Translations under genes and position numbers: made by a program
NCBI GenBank assembly: GCA_020054095.1
Contig: JAGVMA010000057.1
Location: forward strand, 1 to 64,000
From: Bacteroidia bacterium
GTDB taxonomy: Bacteria; Bacteroidota; Bacteroidia; JADZBD01
Length of the DNA: 64,000 nt
Direction: 5' to 3'
Notes under the pieces: model-generated
The model's database searches: none
What the model was told of the DNA's origin: nothing
The model's input: only the letters and a program-made list of their open reading frames with translations
In this document: positions 62,373 through 64,000 of the stretch, piece after piece
Layout of the letters: each line of letters begins with the position of its first letter
Numbering within the stretch: position 1 is the stretch's first letter

Positions 62373-63677
62373 ATGAAAACAAAACTCTGGCAAAAAGAAA
62401 ACTCCACAATAAACAAAATGGTTGAATGTTTCACCATCGGGAATGACAATGAAATTGATTTGCGTTTAGCAAAATACGATGTAATTGGTTCGCTGGCTCA
62501 TGTAAAAATGCTCAACTCCATTGGTATAGTAAGTAATAAGGAATTTGGGGCAATTACCGATGAATTAAAAAATATTTTAGAATTCATAAATGTTGGGGAT
62601 TTTAAAATTGAAACGGGCGTAGAAGACGTACATTCCCAAATAGAATTAATGCTAACAACAGAAATTGGCGATGCTGCAAAAAAAATTCACACCGGTCGAT
62701 CGCGAAACGATCAAGTATTGCTTGACATAAAATTGTATTTAAAAGACGAACTGAAAGAAATAACCAAACTGGTTTCTGAGTTGTTTGATTTACTAATATC
62801 GCTGAGCAACGAGCACAAAAATAAACTATTGCCGGGCTATACACATTTGCAAATCGCAATGCCATCGTCATTTGGGTTGTGGTTTGGAGCTTATGCCGAA
62901 AGTTTAACCGATGATATGGAAATGATTATTGCCGCATACAATGTTGTGAATAAAAACCCGCTGGGTTCAGGAGCCGGTTATGGCAGCTCGTTTTCATTGA
63001 ACAGAAAAGAAACTACCGAGCTACTTGATTTCGAAACGCTAAACTACAATTCAATATATGCTCAGATGACGAGAGGGAAAACAGAAAAAATTGTTTCCAT
63101 TGCAATGGCAGCTGTGGCGAGCACATTATCAAAATTAGCTTACGATGTTTGCCTTTACTTAAATCAGAATTTTGATTTTATCACATTCCCTGATGAACTA
63201 ACAACGGGGAGCAGCATTATGCCGCACAAAAAAAATCCGGACATATTTGAGCTAACGCGTGCAAAATGCAACAGAATACAAGCGCTGCCCAATGAACTAA
63301 CATTACTAATAAACAATTTACCATCTGGTTACCACCGCGACATGCAACTGTCAAAGGAAATATTATTCCCCGCCTTAACAGCCCTGAAATCTTGTTTGAG
63401 TATAATCACTTATTCATTCGGGAAAATAACAGTGAATGAAAACATACTCGATGATAAAAAATATGAGAATTTATTTAGTGTTGAGCGAGTGAATGAATTA
63501 GTGAAGCAAGGAATTAGTTTTAGAGATGCCTATAAAATTACTGCCGAAGAAATAGATCGTGGTGAGTTTTCATCAAAAAAAACCATATCACACACCCACG
63601 AAGGCAGTATAGGAGACTTATGCAACACCGAAATTGAAAAAAGAATGAAGCAGAAAGTGCAGCAAATATTGGGCTAA
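62373..63677 (+). CDS. argH: Argininosuccinate lyase
   Basis: Cleaves argininosuccinate to arginine and fumarate. Seen: 434 residues; GVEDVHSQIELMLTTEIGDAAKKIHTGRSRNDQV, LLPGYTHLQIAMPSSFG, NPLGSGAGYGSSFSLNR, and the signature GSSIMPHKKNPDIFEL with the catalytic Ser. Last gene of the operon. Neither argE (deacylase) nor ornithine-releasing argJ is in the window, so the deacylation step must be encoded elsewhere. Confidence 0.96.
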   Translation: MKTKLWQKENSTINKMVECFTIGNDNEIDLRLAKYDVIGSLAHVKMLNSIGIVSNKEFGAITDELKNILEFINVGDFKIETGVEDVHSQIELMLTTEIGDAAKKIHTGRSRNDQVLLDIKLYLKDELKEITKLVSELFDLLISLSNEHKNKLLPGYTHLQIAMPSSFGLWFGAYAESLTDDMEMIIAAYNVVNKNPLGSGAGYGSSFSLNRKETTELLDFETLNYNSIYAQMTRGKTEKIVSIAMAAVASTLSKLAYDVCLYLNQNFDFITFPDELTTGSSIMPHKKNPDIFELTRAKCNRIQALPNELTLLINNLPSGYHRDMQLSKEILFPALTALKSCLSIITYSFGKITVNENILDDKKYENLFSVERVNELVKQGISFRDAYKITAEEIDRGEFSSKKTISHTHEGSIGDLCNTEIEKRMKQKVQQILG

Positions 63678-63757
63678 GAAAGAGAAAAAGTAATTTATTT
63701 AAAAAACATTTGGCAATGTGACATAAATTAGCATACATTTGCTTCGTTAAAAATAAA

Positions 63758-63841
63758 ATGACAAACAAAAACAGATATTATTTTTTCTTTTATCCGACAC
63801 CCACAAAGGGACTGCGAAAGGAAATTTATTTCTGTAACTAA
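63758..63841 (+). CDS. Candidate pheA-operon leader peptide (27 aa)
   Basis: ATG 63758 to TAA 63839-63841. Residues 6-12 are RYYFFFY (codons 7-12 are Tyr, Tyr, Phe, Phe, Phe, Tyr), with another Tyr-Phe near the end (EIYFCN). It is followed by a terminator hairpin and then by a prephenate dehydratase gene. GGGACT at 63808-63813 is complementary to AGTCCC in the 5' arm of the terminator (63869-63874). A ribosome stalled on the aromatic codons would leave GGGACT free to form this antiterminator; one that runs on to the stop would cover it. This is the classical attenuation logic for phenylalanine/tyrosine control. Confidence 0.75.
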   Translation: MTNKNRYYFFFYPTPTKGLRKEIYFCN

Positions 63842-63865
63842 ACAAAAATATAAATAACCTAAAAA

Positions 63866-63899
63866 GCGAGTCCCGACAAAATCGGGACTCGCTTTTTTT
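63866..63899 (+). terminator. Attenuator terminator of the pheA operon
   Basis: An 11-bp perfect stem (gcgagtcccga, 63866-63876, with 63882-63892), CAAAA loop and seven Ts, 25 nt after the leader stop and 22 nt before pheA. It sits in front of, not behind, the gene it would control. Confidence 0.85.
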
Positions 63900-63921
63900 A
63901 TACCAACAAAATACAAAACAA

Positions 63922-64000
63922 ATGAGAAACTTTAAAGTAGCAATCTACGGCACAGCGGCATCGTATCACGATTTAGCCGCACAAAAATTTTATGGCGAAG
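63922..64000 (+). CDS. pheA: Prephenate dehydratase, N-terminal part (runs off the window)
   Basis: The first 26 codons (MRNFKVAIYGTAASYHDLAA, then QKFYGE) match the start of prephenate dehydratase, VAIxGxxGSxHxxAAxxxFG, although the usual Gly-Ser is Ala-Ser here. The enzyme converts prephenate to phenylpyruvate for phenylalanine synthesis. No chorismate-mutase domain precedes it, so it would be the monofunctional type. Only the N-terminus is visible; the identity is further supported by the Phe/Tyr-rich leader. Confidence 0.75.
   Translation, partial: MRNFKVAIYGTAASYHDLAAQKFYGE

Noticed and set aside
63861-63899. Terminator belonging to argH
   Set aside because: It lies 184 nt after argH and directly between the Phe/Tyr-rich leader and pheA, with a matching antiterminator strand, so an attenuator fits better, though it may also stop arg read-through.
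1-64000. CRISPR array, tRNA, rRNA, insertion sequence or prophage
   Set aside because: No regularly spaced repeats, cloverleaf, rRNA core sequences, transposase or phage structural genes were recognised on reading both strands.

Overview
The window reads as chromosomal DNA of a Bacteroidota (Bacteroidetes) bacterium. The evidence is a complete sprA (outer-membrane translocon of the type IX secretion system, T9SS), two proteins with T9SS C-terminal sorting domains (one type A, one truncated type B), Bacteroidetes-type -7 promoter boxes (TAnnTTTG) upstream of many genes, almost no Shine-Dalgarno sites, AT-rich composition, the short LeuA, and an arginine pathway that uses an N-acyl-ornithine carbamoyltransferase. 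No rRNA, tRNA, CRISPR array, transposase or integrase was recognised.

Layout. 0-9 kb is mostly accessory: a coiled-coil membrane protein, a polyprenol-phosphate mannosyltransferase, a truncated T9SS cargo gene abutting the tail of another lost gene, a DUF2341 T9SS cargo protein, a bestrophin-like channel, an HTH/unknown pair, a SIR2-like gene that may be an antiviral NADase, and an orphan antitoxin-like gene, with many palindromic repeats between them. 9-15 kb holds class I ribonucleotide reductase (nrdB-nrdA) and a pirin/YceI/MarR cluster in which the same palindrome lies upstream of both marR and yceI. 15.2-16.1 kb holds two decayed genes. 16.1-27.3 kb is the ruvA-sprA-gcvH-vanZ-GNAT-acs block. 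27.4-35.5 kb is leuACDB, flanked by two divergent paralogues of one unknown helical family. 35.6-41.9 kb holds an exonuclease, two linked amidohydrolase-family proteins and trhO. 41.9-44.9 kb is a second accessory island of higBA and membrane/lipoprotein genes in which most genes carry one or two inactivating changes. 45.1-56.2 kb is housekeeping: an epimerase-type dehydrogenase (probably threonine dehydrogenase), a MORN-repeat protein, cysS, an M28 peptidase, polA, metF, lepA and murI. 56.3-63.7 kb is an arginine operon (NAGS-like GNAT, argG, argC, argD, argF', argB, argH), and the window ends inside pheA.

The most interesting signals are regulatory. The arg operon is preceded by a 45-codon ORF ending in Pro-Arg-Arg, with two mutually exclusive stems overlapping its last Arg codons. 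pheA is preceded by a 27-codon ORF with the run Tyr-Tyr-Phe-Phe-Phe-Tyr, then an 11-bp terminator hairpin and a matching antiterminator strand. Together they suggest ribosome-mediated attenuation of amino-acid operons in this lineage. A second theme is gene decay confined to the accessory islands. Frameshifts and nonsense codons occur in higB, a DUF6338-like gene, its small upstream neighbour and two lipoproteins, while very long core genes such as sprA, polA and lepA are intact, which favours real decay over random sequencing error.
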